Of a stretch of 64,000 nt of DNA, positions 33,012-41,574 are shown in pieces. Numbering within the stretch: the stretch's first letter is position 1; each line of letters opens with the position of its first letter. The stretch is from Hymenobacter sp. 15J16-1T3B (GTDB lineage: Bacteria > Bacteroidota > Bacteroidia > Cytophagales > Hymenobacteraceae). The notes beneath the pieces were generated by a model that saw only the letters and a list, made by a program, of their open reading frames with translations, was not told the DNA's origin and ran no database searches. Made by a program: the position numbers and the translations under genes. Location of the stretch: positions 121,977 to 185,976 of the forward strand of contig NZ_JAJFAV010000013.1 in NCBI RefSeq assembly GCF_020711235.1, written 5' to 3'.

Positions 33012-33413
33012 ATGACCGCCCGACTCATCTTACTCGCAGCCGCGGCCTTCGGCACCCTAGGCGTCGCGCTGGGCGCTTTCGGGGCCCACGGCTACAAGCG
33101 CTACCTCGAAGCCGCCATGAGCGCCGCCGACGCGGCCACCCGCCTGGGCACCTACGAAACGGCCGTGCGCTACCAGTTTTACCACGCCCTGGCCCTGCTG
33201 GCCGTGGCCGTGCTGCGCATCCTGCGTCCCGAGCTGCCCTGGCTGGGCACGGTGGCCTGGCTGTTCGTGGGCGGCATCGTGCTCTTCAGCGGCTCGCTCT
33301 ACCTGCTCAGCTTCACCGGCATCCGCTGGTTCGGCCCCATCACGCCCATCGGCGGGGTGCTCTTCCTTGCCGGCTGGGGGCTGCTGTTTGCCGCTGCCCT
33401 GCGCCTCTCATAA
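33012..33413 (+). CDS. DUF423 family membrane protein
   Basis: A 133-residue protein with about four transmembrane helices, starting at ATG 33012 (MTARLILLAAAAFGTLGVA). DUF423 signs are visible: ALGAFGAHGYK in the first helix region, TYETAVRYQFYHALALLAVAVL, and SGSLYLLSFTGIRWFGPITPIGGVLFLAGW. This family includes E. coli YgdD and eukaryotic TMEM256; its function is unknown. The gene follows yggS with 48 nt between them and ends before a bidirectional terminator. Confidence 0.9.
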   Translation: MTARLILLAAAAFGTLGVALGAFGAHGYKRYLEAAMSAADAATRLGTYETAVRYQFYHALALLAVAVLRILRPELPWLGTVAWLFVGGIVLFSGSLYLLSFTGIRWFGPITPIGGVLFLAGWGLLFAAALRLS

Positions 33414-33478
33414 GCCGCGGACTCTGGTAAGCCACTTGTAGTCCGCCTACTCCGCCAGCGTAGCGCGGCCCAACAAAC

Positions 33479-33514
33479 AAACGGCCCGGTCAGCAGCTGC
33501 TGGCCGGGCCGTTT
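33479..33514. terminator. 18-bp palindromic terminator between convergent genes
   Basis: AAACGGCCCGGTCAGCAG (33479-33496) pairs with 33497-33514 (one G-U pair), so the arms meet with no unpaired spacer and the innermost few bases must form the loop. It lies between DUF423 and the convergent DUF1573 gene. Confidence 0.8.
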
Positions 33515-33541
33515 GGGGTTTATCAGCGCCGAAGCGGCCGA

Positions 33542-34054
33542 TTAGGACTTCTTGTCCTTGGCTTTCATTTTCATGTCGCCGTCCTTGGCCTTCATTTTGG
33601 AGTCGGCGGCGGCATCGGTAGCGGCCGGAGCAGCGGCCGGGTCGAGCACCTCGCCCACCAGCGACACCATGCTGCTGCCAGCGGCGGCGTTCGACTCGAT
33701 GGTCAGCACTTTGTTCTGCATGCCCAGCTTGCCGGCCGAGTTGAACTTGGCCGTTACCGTACCCGATTTGCCGGGGGCAATGGGGTCTTTGCTCCAGTCC
33801 GGGGTGGTGCAGCCGCAGCTCACGCCGATGTTGGAAATGACCAGCGGGGCGTTGCCGGTGTTCTTGAACTTGAACACGTGCTCTACCACGTCGCCCTGCT
33901 TGATCTTGCCGAAATCGTACTTCGACTCGGCGAAGGTGATGGCCGGGCCGTTGGCTTTTTCTTTGGCATTGGCCGGCTGCGCGGCGGACGACTGGGCCTG
34001 AGCGGCAAAACCGGCCAGCGTGAGCGACAGCGCCAGTACAAGTGCTTTTTTCAT
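33542..34054 (-). CDS. DUF1573 domain secreted protein
   Basis: A 170-residue protein. The start is ATG 34052-34054 (MKKALVLALSLTLAGFAAQA), a clear signal peptide; 24 upstream codons in frame lack conservation. The DUF1573 domain spans about residues 40-135: YDFGKIKQGDVVEHVFKFKNTGNAPLVI in pattern, ISNIGVSCGCTTPDW with the characteristic CGC pair, IAPGKSGTVTAKF. The domain is Ig-like (ASPM/SPD2/hydin related). The tail is Lys/Met/Asp-rich (KMKAKDGDMKMKAKDKKS), low complexity. Many Bacteroidota carry several such proteins; function unknown. Confidence 0.9.
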   Translation of the reverse strand: MKKALVLALSLTLAGFAAQAQSSAAQPANAKEKANGPAITFAESKYDFGKIKQGDVVEHVFKFKNTGNAPLVISNIGVSCGCTTPDWSKDPIAPGKSGTVTAKFNSAGKLGMQNKVLTIESNAAAGSSMVSLVGEVLDPAAAPAATDAAADSKMKAKDGDMKMKAKDKKS

Positions 34055-34151
34055 GATTGCGGATGAAGTGTGAGAGGTGGTTAACAAATTTAAGCGTTTC
34101 GCGCCGCCGGCCAAGAATCGGGCCAACTAGGTGAAGACCAAGTGAACCAAG

Positions 34152-34418
34152 TTACCAGATTCGCACCAGTTTCTTGGTGCGCGGCTTCGGCCCGTAGCGC
34201 CGCGGGTCGGGGCAGTTCTCGTAGGCCTGCCGGTCCTGCCGGGAAAGCGGCAACGGCGCCACCGTGGCGGGAACCACCTGGTTGCGCAGCACCGAGGGCT
34301 GTGCCGCCCGCGAAGGCGCCACCGGCACGCCCAGGCGGTGCGGACGTCCGGGCAGGGTTTGGGCCCGCAGCCCGGCCGCGGCGGTCAGCAAGGCACTGAG
34401 CAAAATCAGTCGCAACAT
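34152..34418 (-). CDS. Small secreted protein, function unknown
   Basis: An 88-residue protein. The start is ATG 34416-34418 (MLRLILLSALLTAAAGLRAQ), a signal peptide cut near AQ; a GTG start 5 codons upstream is possible. The mature part of about 65 residues is rich in Pro and Arg, ends in basic residues (RRYGPKPRTKKLVRIW) and has one Cys. I find no family. It lies between DUF1573 and the helicase, all on the minus strand, with 51 nt to the helicase stop. Confidence 0.6.
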   Translation of the reverse strand: MLRLILLSALLTAAAGLRAQTLPGRPHRLGVPVAPSRAAQPSVLRNQVVPATVAPLPLSRQDRQAYENCPDPRRYGPKPRTKKLVRIW

Positions 34419-34469
34419 CAGCAGTTCAATCACCTGGGGTTCAGCGGCCCAACACCGCGGCCGGCGGAA

Positions 34470-35915
34470 TCATTCCGCCGCGCCGTCGACCAGCTTGGCG
34501 TTGAAATTCAGCAGGAACAGCTTCTCCGAGGCCCGCGTCACGGCCGTGTACAGCCAGCGGGTGAATTCGGCATTGATCATGTCTTCCTTCAGAAAGCCGT
34601 GGTCGACGAACACCGCGGGCCACTGGCCGCCCTGGGCTTTGTGGCAGGTCAGGGCGTAGGCAAACTTCACCTGCAGCGCGTTCAGGTAGGGGTCGGCGCG
34701 CAGGGCGGCGGCCAGGTCCTTCTTGGTGGTGAGGTGGGCGTAATCAGCCTTCACGGCCTCGTAGAGGGCCTTGTTGCGGTCGGCAGGAAAGGCGGGGCTT
34801 TCCGTGTGCAGGGTGTCGAGCAGCAGGCGGGCCTCCAGCTCGGGCTCGTCGGGGTAGTCGACGAGGCGCAGGCGGGCGTCGGCGAAGCGGCAGCCGAACT
34901 CCTCGATGCGGCGCACGATTTTGGTGACTTCCACGAAGTCGCCGTTGGCCAGGAAGCCCGCCTCAGACTCGGCCGGCAGCCAGGTGTAGTTGTTGCGCAC
35001 CACCATGAGGTAGTCGCCGGCCTCGATTTCCTCTTCCGCGTCGAACAAGGTGCGCCGGATCAGCTGGTTGTACTGGTTGGCGTTCTTGTTGGAGCGGCAG
35101 ATGATGGTGGTGTTTTCGTGGCCAAAATGGCGGTAGGCCCAGCGCAGGCCGTCTTCGAGCTTGTCGCCGCCCATCTTGTAGAGGTCGGGGTAGCCCTTGG
35201 TCACGAAATTGATGTGCGGGGTGGCCTCGGCCGAGCCGGGCGTCGCGTCCTGGGCGTGGCGCAGCTCCTCGCGCAGCTGGGTGGCGTTCATCAGAATGCC
35301 GGAGGACTCGGCCTGGCGCATCACTTGGCGCAGCTCGGCGTCGTCGACCCGGCAGCGGTACGAGGAGGCCAGCACGCCGGCGTCCAGCGCGGGGCTCAGG
35401 CTCTGGCCCACCGGCGGCAGCTGGGCCGTGTCGCCGATGAGCAACAGGCGGTTGGTGGTTTTCTCGAACACGTAGCCGAGCAAGTCGTCGAGCAGGGCGC
35501 TTTCGCCGAACGACTTCTCGTTGGAAATCATCGAGGCTTCGTCGACGATGAAGAGCGTTTCGCCGTTGCGGTTGGGCTGGCGGGTGAAAGCCATGCTGTC
35601 GGAGCCGCCCGACTTGCGGTAGATGCGCTTGTGAATGGTGCTGGCCGGCACGCCCGCGTACTGGCTCATCACCTTGGCGGCGCGGCCGGTGGGGGCCATC
35701 AACACGTACTTGCGGCCCATTTTGTCGAGCCACTTCACCAGGGCGCTGACCACGGTGGTTTTGCCGGTACCGGCGTAGCCGCGCAGCAGAAACACCTTGC
35801 GGCCGGGCAGTTGGTCTTTCAGAAAGCCGTCGAGCCGCCCGAACAAGTCGGCCTGGTCGGCCGTGGGTTCGTAGGGGAAATAGTGGCGGACGGAGGGTAT
35901 GCGGGTTGTAAGCAT
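34470..35915 (-). CDS. ATP-dependent RecD-like DNA helicase
   Basis: A 481-residue superfamily 1 helicase. The start is ATG 35913-35915 (MLTTRIPSVRHYFPYEPT). Motifs: Q-like region FPYEPTADQADLF, Walker A LRGYAGTGKTTV, Ia APTGRAAKVM, Walker B LFIVDEASM, motif III GDTAQLPPVG, IV with IICRSNKNANQYNQLI, and V/VI VKFAYALTCHKAQGGQW then WLYTAVTRASEKL. This order fits the RecD/Pif1-like (UvrD C-terminal) type. It is common in Bacteroidota as an AAA family ATPase and its exact role in DNA repair is not established. Confidence 0.93.
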   Translation of the reverse strand: MLTTRIPSVRHYFPYEPTADQADLFGRLDGFLKDQLPGRKVFLLRGYAGTGKTTVVSALVKWLDKMGRKYVLMAPTGRAAKVMSQYAGVPASTIHKRIYRKSGGSDSMAFTRQPNRNGETLFIVDEASMISNEKSFGESALLDDLLGYVFEKTTNRLLLIGDTAQLPPVGQSLSPALDAGVLASSYRCRVDDAELRQVMRQAESSGILMNATQLREELRHAQDATPGSAEATPHINFVTKGYPDLYKMGGDKLEDGLRWAYRHFGHENTTIICRSNKNANQYNQLIRRTLFDAEEEIEAGDYLMVVRNNYTWLPAESEAGFLANGDFVEVTKIVRRIEEFGCRFADARLRLVDYPDEPELEARLLLDTLHTESPAFPADRNKALYEAVKADYAHLTTKKDLAAALRADPYLNALQVKFAYALTCHKAQGGQWPAVFVDHGFLKEDMINAEFTRWLYTAVTRASEKLFLLNFNAKLVDGAAE

Positions 35916-35949
35916 TCGGGGGGCTGAACTCAGCTCTTAGAACAGCAAA

Positions 35950-36489
35950 TTAGGCAGCCGGATTCGGTGCGCGGTAAACATATTTCTGCCAAAGCCGAAA
36001 ACCCTGCTCCAGCACCCGGCGCAGCTTGGTACGTTCCTCCTTGCGCCACTGCTTGGCTTGCCGAGCCTGCACGAGCGAAATTCGCCAGAAGCCGGCGCAG
36101 TCGTAGAGCTTGTCGAACACTCGGTTGCGTACCGGACCGCGGCGGCTCCCTAAAAAGGCCGCCCCAGTTCCGCTGGCTAAGTCGTCGAACAGGTTCCAGA
36201 CAGCTAAGCACTCGTTGCAAGGCACTTGTTTGGCCGGCTTTTCTAACCAAGCCCGCACCGAGTCAAAATTTATCAGTTCGGGCTGGTGCACCGCTAGTGA
36301 TACACCTAAAAGCCCAGCCAGGACGGCTAATTCCGCCATGTTGTCGAAGCTTGGCACGCGGCCTTGCGGATCAGTCCACAGGCCTTCGTTTTCGGGCCGT
36401 TCCACCCACAACAGAAACCGGTCCCGCTGGTGCACCCGTACCCAGGCCGGGTAGTATTTCCAGGAGCGGGAATGTTCCAACATATCCAT
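35950..36489 (-). CDS. Hypothetical protein
   Basis: A 179-residue protein. The start is ATG 36487-36489 (MDMLEHSRSWKYYPAWVR), 2 nt after the stop of the upstream membrane-protein gene, so the two are probably co-transcribed; the longer in-frame extension up to 37032 is a shadow. No signal peptide or transmembrane helix. The sequence has WVRVHQRDRFLLWVERPENEGLW, then LFDDLASGTGAAFLGSRRG and a basic, helical C-terminus (ARQAKQWRKEERTKLRRVLEQ). The length and layout recall small proteins in nuisance-free accessory gene pairs; I can assign no function. Confidence 0.6.
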   Translation of the reverse strand: MDMLEHSRSWKYYPAWVRVHQRDRFLLWVERPENEGLWTDPQGRVPSFDNMAELAVLAGLLGVSLAVHQPELINFDSVRAWLEKPAKQVPCNECLAVWNLFDDLASGTGAAFLGSRRGPVRNRVFDKLYDCAGFWRISLVQARQAKQWRKEERTKLRRVLEQGFRLWQKYVYRAPNPAA

Positions 36490-36491
36490 CG

Positions 36492-36770
36492 TTAATCGGG
36501 TTTGGGGCCAGGCGTGCGGCTGCTGGCCCATACGTGCAAGCCCAGCAACACGGTAGCCAGCACCGCGGCGGCCACGGTTTCGATCTGGCAGGCCCGCAAG
36601 TCGGCGCATAGGTCGCGGCCCGTCACGTCGGAAAGGCACTGGCCCGGGTCGCGGGTTTCGTATTTCAGGCTGACCATGGTGTTGACGATGCCAAAGCCCG
36701 TGACGCCGGCCGCCACGTACAGCAGCACCACAACCCATTTGGCCCAGCCCGAAGCCAACCACGTACGCAT
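36492..36770 (-). CDS. Small two-helix membrane protein
   Basis: A 92-residue protein starting at ATG 36768-36770 (MRTWLASGWAKWVVVLLY). Two hydrophobic helices, about residues 10-35 (AKWVVVLLYVAAGVTGFGIV) and 62-85 (IETVAAAVLATVLLGLHVWAS), flank a region with three cysteines (Cys44, Cys55, Cys61). It is 2 nt upstream of the 179-residue hypothetical gene, implying an operon. I do not know its family. Confidence 0.7.
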   Translation of the reverse strand: MRTWLASGWAKWVVVLLYVAAGVTGFGIVNTMVSLKYETRDPGQCLSDVTGRDLCADLRACQIETVAAAVLATVLLGLHVWASSRTPGPKPD

Positions 36771-36799
36771 AAGCGGTTTGTAACTGATGAATGCGGCTT

Positions 36800-36831
36800 C
36801 GCCGCCGGCAAGCCCGCTCTTGCCGGCGGCG
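36800..36831. other. 13-bp stem-loop in a divergent intergenic region
   Basis: CGCCGCCGGCAAG (36800-36812) pairs with CTTGCCGGCGGCG (36819-36831), loop of 6 nt, no T-run. It lies 30 nt upstream of the small membrane protein gene, between it and the beta-galactosidase promoter. Could be regulatory or a leftover repeat. Confidence 0.45.
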
Positions 36832-36938
36832 CGGCGTCAGTCTGGCGTCGCCCCTTCTTGGGGCCGCCCCGACCGGCCGCCGCGTGGCAAATAAACGCCA
36901 ACCCGCGGCAGTTCGGGCGGCTTCTCTGCTGCTTCGCC

Positions 36939-36946
36939 TAGTTTTG
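36939..36946 (+). promoter_or_regulatory. -7 element TAGTTTTG before the beta-galactosidase gene
   Basis: Exact TAnnTTTG, with a 79-nt gap to ATG 37026, a longer leader than for most genes here. Confidence 0.5.
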
Positions 36947-37025
36947 TTTAGCTGACGGGCCCTGAACCCGGCCGGCGCCGTTGCTGCTTGTTTCGCCAGT
37001 AGAATTCCGACGCATCTTTCCTCCC

Positions 37026-39497
37026 ATGACACATTTCACCACCCGGCTCGTCCTGACAGGCGCGGTAGCGGGCCTGCTGCTGCCCGCCGGGGCCGCCTGG
37101 GCCCAGCAGCCACGCCAGGAAGTGCTGCTGACCACCGACTGGAAATTCACCAAAGGCGACGTGCCCGCCGCCGCGCAGCCCGCTTTCAAGGACGCCAAGT
37201 GGCAAACCGTGCAGGTGCCCCACGACTGGGCCATCTACGGCCCGTTCAGCCCGCAGAACGACCTGCAAACGGTCAAAATCGAGCAGAACAACGAAAAGGA
37301 AGCCAAAACCAAGGCCGGGCGCACCGGCGGGCTACCCTTCATCGGCACGGGCTGGTACCGGCGCCAGCTGACGGTGCCCGGCTTCGGGGCCGGCAAGCGG
37401 GCGGTGCTGCTCTTCGACGGGGCCATGAGCGACGCCCACGTGTTCGTCAACGGCCGGGAAATGGGCGCCTGGCCCTACGGCTACAACTCCTTCGCCGTGG
37501 ACATCACCGACGCGGTGCAGCCGGGCAAGGACAACGTGCTGGCCGTGCGCCTGCAGAATTTGCCGGAACAGTCGCGCTGGTACCCCGGCGCGGGCCTCTA
37601 CCGCAACGTGCACCTCATTGTGACCAACGACGTGCACATCCCGGTGTGGGGCACCTACCTGACCACGCCCACCGTCACCGCCGACTACGCCAAAATCAAG
37701 CTGCGCACGCAGGTGGAGACGCCCGGCAACGCCTTTCAGCCCCTGCGCCTCGATACGGAAATCCGCGACGCGGCGGGCCAGGTCGTGGCCACGCTGAGCA
37801 CCCCGCTCACGGCCACCGACGGGTTGGAATTCGAGCAGAACCTGGTGGTGCCCCGGCCGCGGCTGTGGTCACCCGAAACGCCCACGCTGTACTCGGCTAC
37901 GTCCAAGCTCTACGCCGGCGAGGTGCTCAAGGACGAGTACCGGACCAGCTTCGGCGTCCGCACCATCAGCGTGGAAGCGGGCCGGGGCTTTGTGCTGAAC
38001 GGGCAACCGCGCAAGTTCCGGGGGGTGTGCAACCACCACGACCTGGGCCCGCTTGGGGCGGCTGTCAACACCGCTGCCCTGCGCCGGCAGCTGGTGCTGC
38101 TCAAGGACCTGGGCTGCGACGCCATTCGGACCACCCACAACATGCCCGCGCCCGAGCTGGTGCAGCTCTGCGACGAAATGGGCTTTATGCTGATGGTGGA
38201 GCCCTTCGACGAGTGGAAAACGCCCAAGGTTAAGAACGGCTACAGCCGCCTGTTCGACGAGTGGGCCGAGAAGGACATCGTCAACATGGTGCGCCACTAC
38301 CGCAACAACCCCTCGGTGGTGATGTGGAGCATCGGCAACGAGGTGCCCGACCAGTGGGCGCCGGGCGGCTCGAAGCTGGCCAAGCGCCTGCAGGATGTTG
38401 TGCACCGCGAAGACCCTACCCGCCCCGTCACGGCCGGCATGGACCAGTTCGACGCGGCCGTAAACAACGGTTTTGCGGCCCTGCTCGACGTGCCGGGCTT
38501 CAACTACAAGCCTCACCGCTACCCCGAAGCCTACACCAAGCTGCCGCAGGGCCTGATTCTGGGCACCGAAACGGCCTCCACGGTGAGCAGCCGCGGCGTG
38601 TACAAGTTTCCGGTGGAAAAGGCCAAGGATAAGCGCTACCCCGACAACCAGTCCTCGTCGTACGACCTGGAGGCTAGCAACTGGTCGCAGACGCCGGACG
38701 AGGAATTTGCCGCCCAGGACGACTTGCCCTACACCCTGGGCGAGTTCGTGTGGACCGGCTTCGACTACCTCGGGGAGCCGTGGCCCTACGACGAAAGCTG
38801 GCCCTCGCACAGTTCCTACTTTGGCATTCTGGACCTGGCCGGGCTGCCCAAGGACCGGTTTTACCTCTACCGGGCCCGCTGGAACCCCGCCCAGCCCACG
38901 CTGCACCTGCTGCCCCACTGGACCTGGCCCGGCCGGGAAGGCCAGCCCACGCCCGTCTTCGCCTACACGAATTATCCCTCGGCCGAGCTGTTTGTCAACG
39001 GCGTGAGCCAGGGCCGGCAGACCAAAGGCCCTTCTGACCAGCCCCAAACGCGCTACCGCCTGATATGGAACGACGTGAAGTACCAGCCCGGCAGCATCAA
39101 GGTGGTGGCCTACGACGCCCAGGGCAAGGCCGTGGCCGAAGAGGAAGTGCGCACCGCCGGCCAGCCTCACCACCTCAAGCTCGTGGCCGACCGCCGCACG
39201 CTCCGCGCCGACGGGCAGGACCTGGCCTTCGTAACCGTGCGGGTGGAAGACGCCCAGGGCAACCTCTGCCCCGACGCCGCCCCCGCGCTGCAGTTCAAGG
39301 TGCAGGGCGCGGGCCGCTTCCGGGCCGTGGCCAATGGCGACCCGACCAACCTGGAGCTGTTTCACCAGCCGCGCATGCACGCCTTCCACGGGCAGCTGGT
39401 GGTCATCGTGCAGGCCGACGGCAAGGCCGGCACGGCGCAGCTACAGGTAACCGGCAACGGCCTGCCGGCGGCCACGCTGCCGCTGCAAACGCAATAA
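37026..39497 (+). CDS. Glycoside hydrolase family 2 beta-galactosidase-like protein
   Basis: An 823-residue secreted enzyme. The start is ATG 37026 (MTHFTTRLVLTGAVAGLLLP), with a signal peptide ending near AWAQQ. Domain order: N-terminal GH2 jelly-roll (about 25-205; VPHDWAIYGPFS, GTGWYRRQLTVPG, GLYRNVHLIVTN), Ig-like (about 210-320), TIM-barrel catalytic core (about 325-620) with the acid/base Glu439 in WSIGNEVPDQW and the likely nucleophile Glu515 in LGTETAS. A DUF4982-like domain and a bacterial Ig-like end (VEDAQGNLCPDAAP) follow. It should act on galactosides or similar beta-glycosides outside the cytoplasm; exact substrate unknown. No sugar-uptake (Sus-type) genes adjoin. Confidence 0.93.
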   Translation: MTHFTTRLVLTGAVAGLLLPAGAAWAQQPRQEVLLTTDWKFTKGDVPAAAQPAFKDAKWQTVQVPHDWAIYGPFSPQNDLQTVKIEQNNEKEAKTKAGRTGGLPFIGTGWYRRQLTVPGFGAGKRAVLLFDGAMSDAHVFVNGREMGAWPYGYNSFAVDITDAVQPGKDNVLAVRLQNLPEQSRWYPGAGLYRNVHLIVTNDVHIPVWGTYLTTPTVTADYAKIKLRTQVETPGNAFQPLRLDTEIRDAAGQVVATLSTPLTATDGLEFEQNLVVPRPRLWSPETPTLYSATSKLYAGEVLKDEYRTSFGVRTISVEAGRGFVLNGQPRKFRGVCNHHDLGPLGAAVNTAALRRQLVLLKDLGCDAIRTTHNMPAPELVQLCDEMGFMLMVEPFDEWKTPKVKNGYSRLFDEWAEKDIVNMVRHYRNNPSVVMWSIGNEVPDQWAPGGSKLAKRLQDVVHREDPTRPVTAGMDQFDAAVNNGFAALLDVPGFNYKPHRYPEAYTKLPQGLILGTETASTVSSRGVYKFPVEKAKDKRYPDNQSSSYDLEASNWSQTPDEEFAAQDDLPYTLGEFVWTGFDYLGEPWPYDESWPSHSSYFGILDLAGLPKDRFYLYRARWNPAQPTLHLLPHWTWPGREGQPTPVFAYTNYPSAELFVNGVSQGRQTKGPSDQPQTRYRLIWNDVKYQPGSIKVVAYDAQGKAVAEEEVRTAGQPHHLKLVADRRTLRADGQDLAFVTVRVEDAQGNLCPDAAPALQFKVQGAGRFRAVANGDPTNLELFHQPRMHAFHGQLVVIVQADGKAGTAQLQVTGNGLPAATLPLQTQ

Positions 39498-39520
39498 GCC
39501 GGGCCTAGCCCCCGCTTCGG

Positions 39521-39573
39521 CCCACACGAACCAGCCCCGTTCCACGCAAACGGAACGGGGCCGGTTCGCGTGG
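39521..39573. terminator. Long hairpin after the beta-galactosidase gene
   Basis: About 23 nt on each side, including CAGCCCCGTTCC against GGAACGGGGCCG, around an ACGCAAAC loop, with one or two mismatches. Bidirectional terminator between convergent genes. Confidence 0.7.
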
Positions 39574-39609
39574 GCCTGTGGGAGTTACGGGGCGTTTGCG
39601 TGGCGCCAA

Positions 39610-40065
39610 TTATTTGCTGCTGGGCTCCACCACGGCCATGGTGGCCGATGCTTTGGCAATCAGCAGCCCTTCGGCCGGGTTCTGGCCGCCAAAGGCCCGC
39701 ACCTCCGCCTCGCAGAAATGCAGGCGGCGGCCGGCTTTCAGCACCCAGCCGGTGGCCACCAGCTTGTCGCCGAGGCCGGGGTGCAGGTAGCTCACGCGCA
39801 GGTCGGCCGTAACCATGCCGTGGTCGTCGGGAATGAGCGTGGTGCCGGCAAAGCCGGCGGCCAGGTCGCACATCGTGGCCACAAGGCCGCCGTGGGCGAA
39901 ACCGCGCTGCTGCTGGTGCTGCTGGCCCAGGTCGAGTGTGGCCTCCACGCGGCCGGGTTCGATGCGCGTCAGGTCGGCGCCAATCAGGTGCATAAAATGC
40001 TGCCGCTGCAGCTTGCGGCGGATGCGCGTGGTCAGGTCGGTGGTAGGTTCGAGGACTTCAGACAT
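39610..40065 (-). CDS. PaaI-family hotdog-fold thioesterase
   Basis: A 151-residue protein. The start is ATG 40063-40065 (MSEVLEPTTDLTTRIRRK). The hotdog landmark HGGLVATMCDLAAGFAG carries the HGG motif with the helix that follows, and VTADLRVSYLHPG is the typical strand pair in this family. Such enzymes cleave aryl- or acyl-CoA thioesters. The -7 element TACCTTTG (40072-40079) is 6 nt upstream of the start, so the transcript would be nearly leaderless. Confidence 0.9.
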   Translation of the reverse strand: MSEVLEPTTDLTTRIRRKLQRQHFMHLIGADLTRIEPGRVEATLDLGQQHQQQRGFAHGGLVATMCDLAAGFAGTTLIPDDHGMVTADLRVSYLHPGLGDKLVATGWVLKAGRRLHFCEAEVRAFGGQNPAEGLLIAKASATMAVVEPSSK

Positions 40066-40071
40066 TACCCG

Positions 40072-40079
40072 CAAAGGTA
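40072..40079 (-). promoter_or_regulatory. -7 element TACCTTTG before the thioesterase gene
   Basis: Exact TAnnTTTG on the minus strand, 6 nt from the ATG at 40065. Confidence 0.5.
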
Positions 40080-40328
40080 GCGCGTAGTCAGCGCTATAGC
40101 CCGACTAGCCCGGGAGCAGGCAACCCATATGCCGGAACCAAACGCTGTTTAGGAGCAATTAACGGTGTTTTCGCTTCGCCCGGCCCCCCCTTGCGCGGCG
40201 TTGAGCAAACCGCTACGCGAATTAAGCCGGCGGCCCGGCCGAAGCTGCGGCTACTTGCGTAGCTTGGGGCAGACCGGATACGTCCGCTCCCCGTTAGCGG
40301 TGCTCACCTCCTAGCCCATCCGCGCCCC

Positions 40329-40946
40329 ATGAACCCTTCCGATTACCTTCTTTCCGCCGCCCTGGGCCTGGCGCTGGCCGCGTGCAGCGGCTTTCGGGTG
40401 TTTGTGCCGCTGCTGGCGGCCAGCGTTGCCTACCGCACGGGCTACCTGGCCCCGTCGCCGGGCTTCGCGTGGCTGGGCAGTTGGGCGGCACTGGGCGTGC
40501 TGGGCACGGCTACGGTGGTCGAAATGATGGGCTACTACTTCCCGGTGGTCGACAACTTCCTCGACACGCTCACCACGCCTGCGTCCTTCATTGCCGGCAC
40601 CTTGCTTATGACGTCGGCCCTGCCCGAGCTGAACCCGGTGCTGCGCTGGGGCCTGGGCGTGCTGGTGGGCGGCGGCACGGCGGGCGTCATCCAGTCGGGC
40701 ACGGCGCTGCTGCGCGCGGGCTCCACGGCGGCCACCGGCGGACTGGCCAACCCGCTGTTTGCCACCCTCGAAAACGTGCTGGCCGTGGTGGGCGCAGTGC
40801 TAGGCCTGCTGCTGCCGCTGCTGATGGCGGCGCTGGCCGTGGGCCTTATCGTCTTCGTGCTGAGCCGGCTGCGCCGCTGGCGGGAACGGCGGCGGCAGGC
40901 CGCAGCCGGAGTTTTGGCGGGCGGCAGGCGGCCAAATCGGGCGTAG
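40329..40946 (+). CDS. DUF4126 family membrane protein
   Basis: A 205-residue protein with several hydrophobic helices, starting at ATG 40329 (MNPSDYLLSAALGLALAACSGFRVFVPLLAASVAY is the first helix region in pattern). DUF4126 hallmarks: SGFRVFVPLL, EMMGYYFPVVDNFLDTLTTPASFIAGT, and GGGTAGVIQSGTALLRAGST. The C-terminal tail is basic (LRRWRERRRQ). Function unknown. It precedes a Nudix hydrolase gene by 44 nt. The upstream gap 40080-40328 holds no gene that I can see. Confidence 0.9.
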   Translation: MNPSDYLLSAALGLALAACSGFRVFVPLLAASVAYRTGYLAPSPGFAWLGSWAALGVLGTATVVEMMGYYFPVVDNFLDTLTTPASFIAGTLLMTSALPELNPVLRWGLGVLVGGGTAGVIQSGTALLRAGSTAATGGLANPLFATLENVLAVVGAVLGLLLPLLMAALAVGLIVFVLSRLRRWRERRRQAAAGVLAGGRRPNRA

Positions 40947-40990
40947 TGGCGTACACTTGCACCCCCGACCGCTCCCTCCTGCCCACACCT

Positions 40991-41491
40991 ATGCCCGCCA
41001 CTTCTCCCCCCGATTCCCTGCTGCACGCCTACACCGAGCGCGCCCGGGTGCGCGTCTGCGGCCTGCTCGTGCACCAAGGCGCGCTGCTGCTCACCGCCCA
41101 CCGCGGCCTGCTGCCCGACGAGCAGGCGTTCTGGTCGCCGCCGGGCGGGGGCTGGCACTTCGGCGAAACGCTGCGCGAGGGCGTGGCCCGCGAGTTTCGG
41201 GAAGAAACCGGTCTGGAGGTGCGCGTGGGCCGCTTTCTGCACCTGCACGAATACCACGGCGACAACCTGCAGGCCGTGGAGCTGTTCTTTGAAGTGGTGG
41301 CCCTCGACCCCGCCGCCCTGCCCCGGCTCGGCCACGACCCCGAACACGCCCCCGACCGGCAGCTGCTCACGGCCCTGGCCTGGCGCAGCCCCCAGGAGCT
41401 GGTGCGCCTGCCGCCCCAGCAAGTTCACCCCATCCTGCGCGACCTAATCAGCACCGACGACGCCTACATTCCCCAGTTGCGCCTGCGCTAA
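40991..41491 (+). CDS. Nudix hydrolase
   Basis: A 166-residue protein. The start is ATG 40991 (MPATSPPDSLLHAYTER); longer in-frame starts overlap the preceding gene and are shadows. The Nudix box is complete: GGGWHFGETLREGVAREFREETGLEV, i.e. G-x5-E-x7-R-E-x-x-E-E-x-G. Nudix enzymes cleave nucleoside diphosphates linked to other groups; the substrate cannot be told. The rest (LFFEVVALDPAALPRLGHDPEHAPDRQLL) is family-typical. It is between DUF4126 and the DUF3822 gene. Confidence 0.93.
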   Translation: MPATSPPDSLLHAYTERARVRVCGLLVHQGALLLTAHRGLLPDEQAFWSPPGGGWHFGETLREGVAREFREETGLEVRVGRFLHLHEYHGDNLQAVELFFEVVALDPAALPRLGHDPEHAPDRQLLTALAWRSPQELVRLPPQQVHPILRDLISTDDAYIPQLRLR

Positions 41492-41574
41492 TGAGCCGTT
41501 TCGCTCGCCCGATTGCGCCCGGTCCTGCGTACCTTTAGGCTTCCGTATCCGCTCCTTTCCCAGCCGAATCGCCC

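Noticed and set aside
36800..36831. Terminator call for the 13-bp stem near 36800
   Set aside because: No T-run on either side and it lies upstream of both divergent genes, so I list it only as a stem-loop.
35950..37032. A 360-residue version of the minus-strand hypothetical gene
   Set aside because: The N-terminal half overlaps another clear gene (36492-36770) and is an Arg-rich shadow; the start at 36489 is better.
37869..39389. A 506-residue minus-strand open frame opposite the beta-galactosidase gene
   Set aside because: Antisense frame of low complexity; the plus-strand enzyme has clear catalytic motifs.
40080..40328. A gene in the gap before DUF4126
   Set aside because: No frame with a start, motif or sensible composition; it holds poly-C and AT-poor sequence only.
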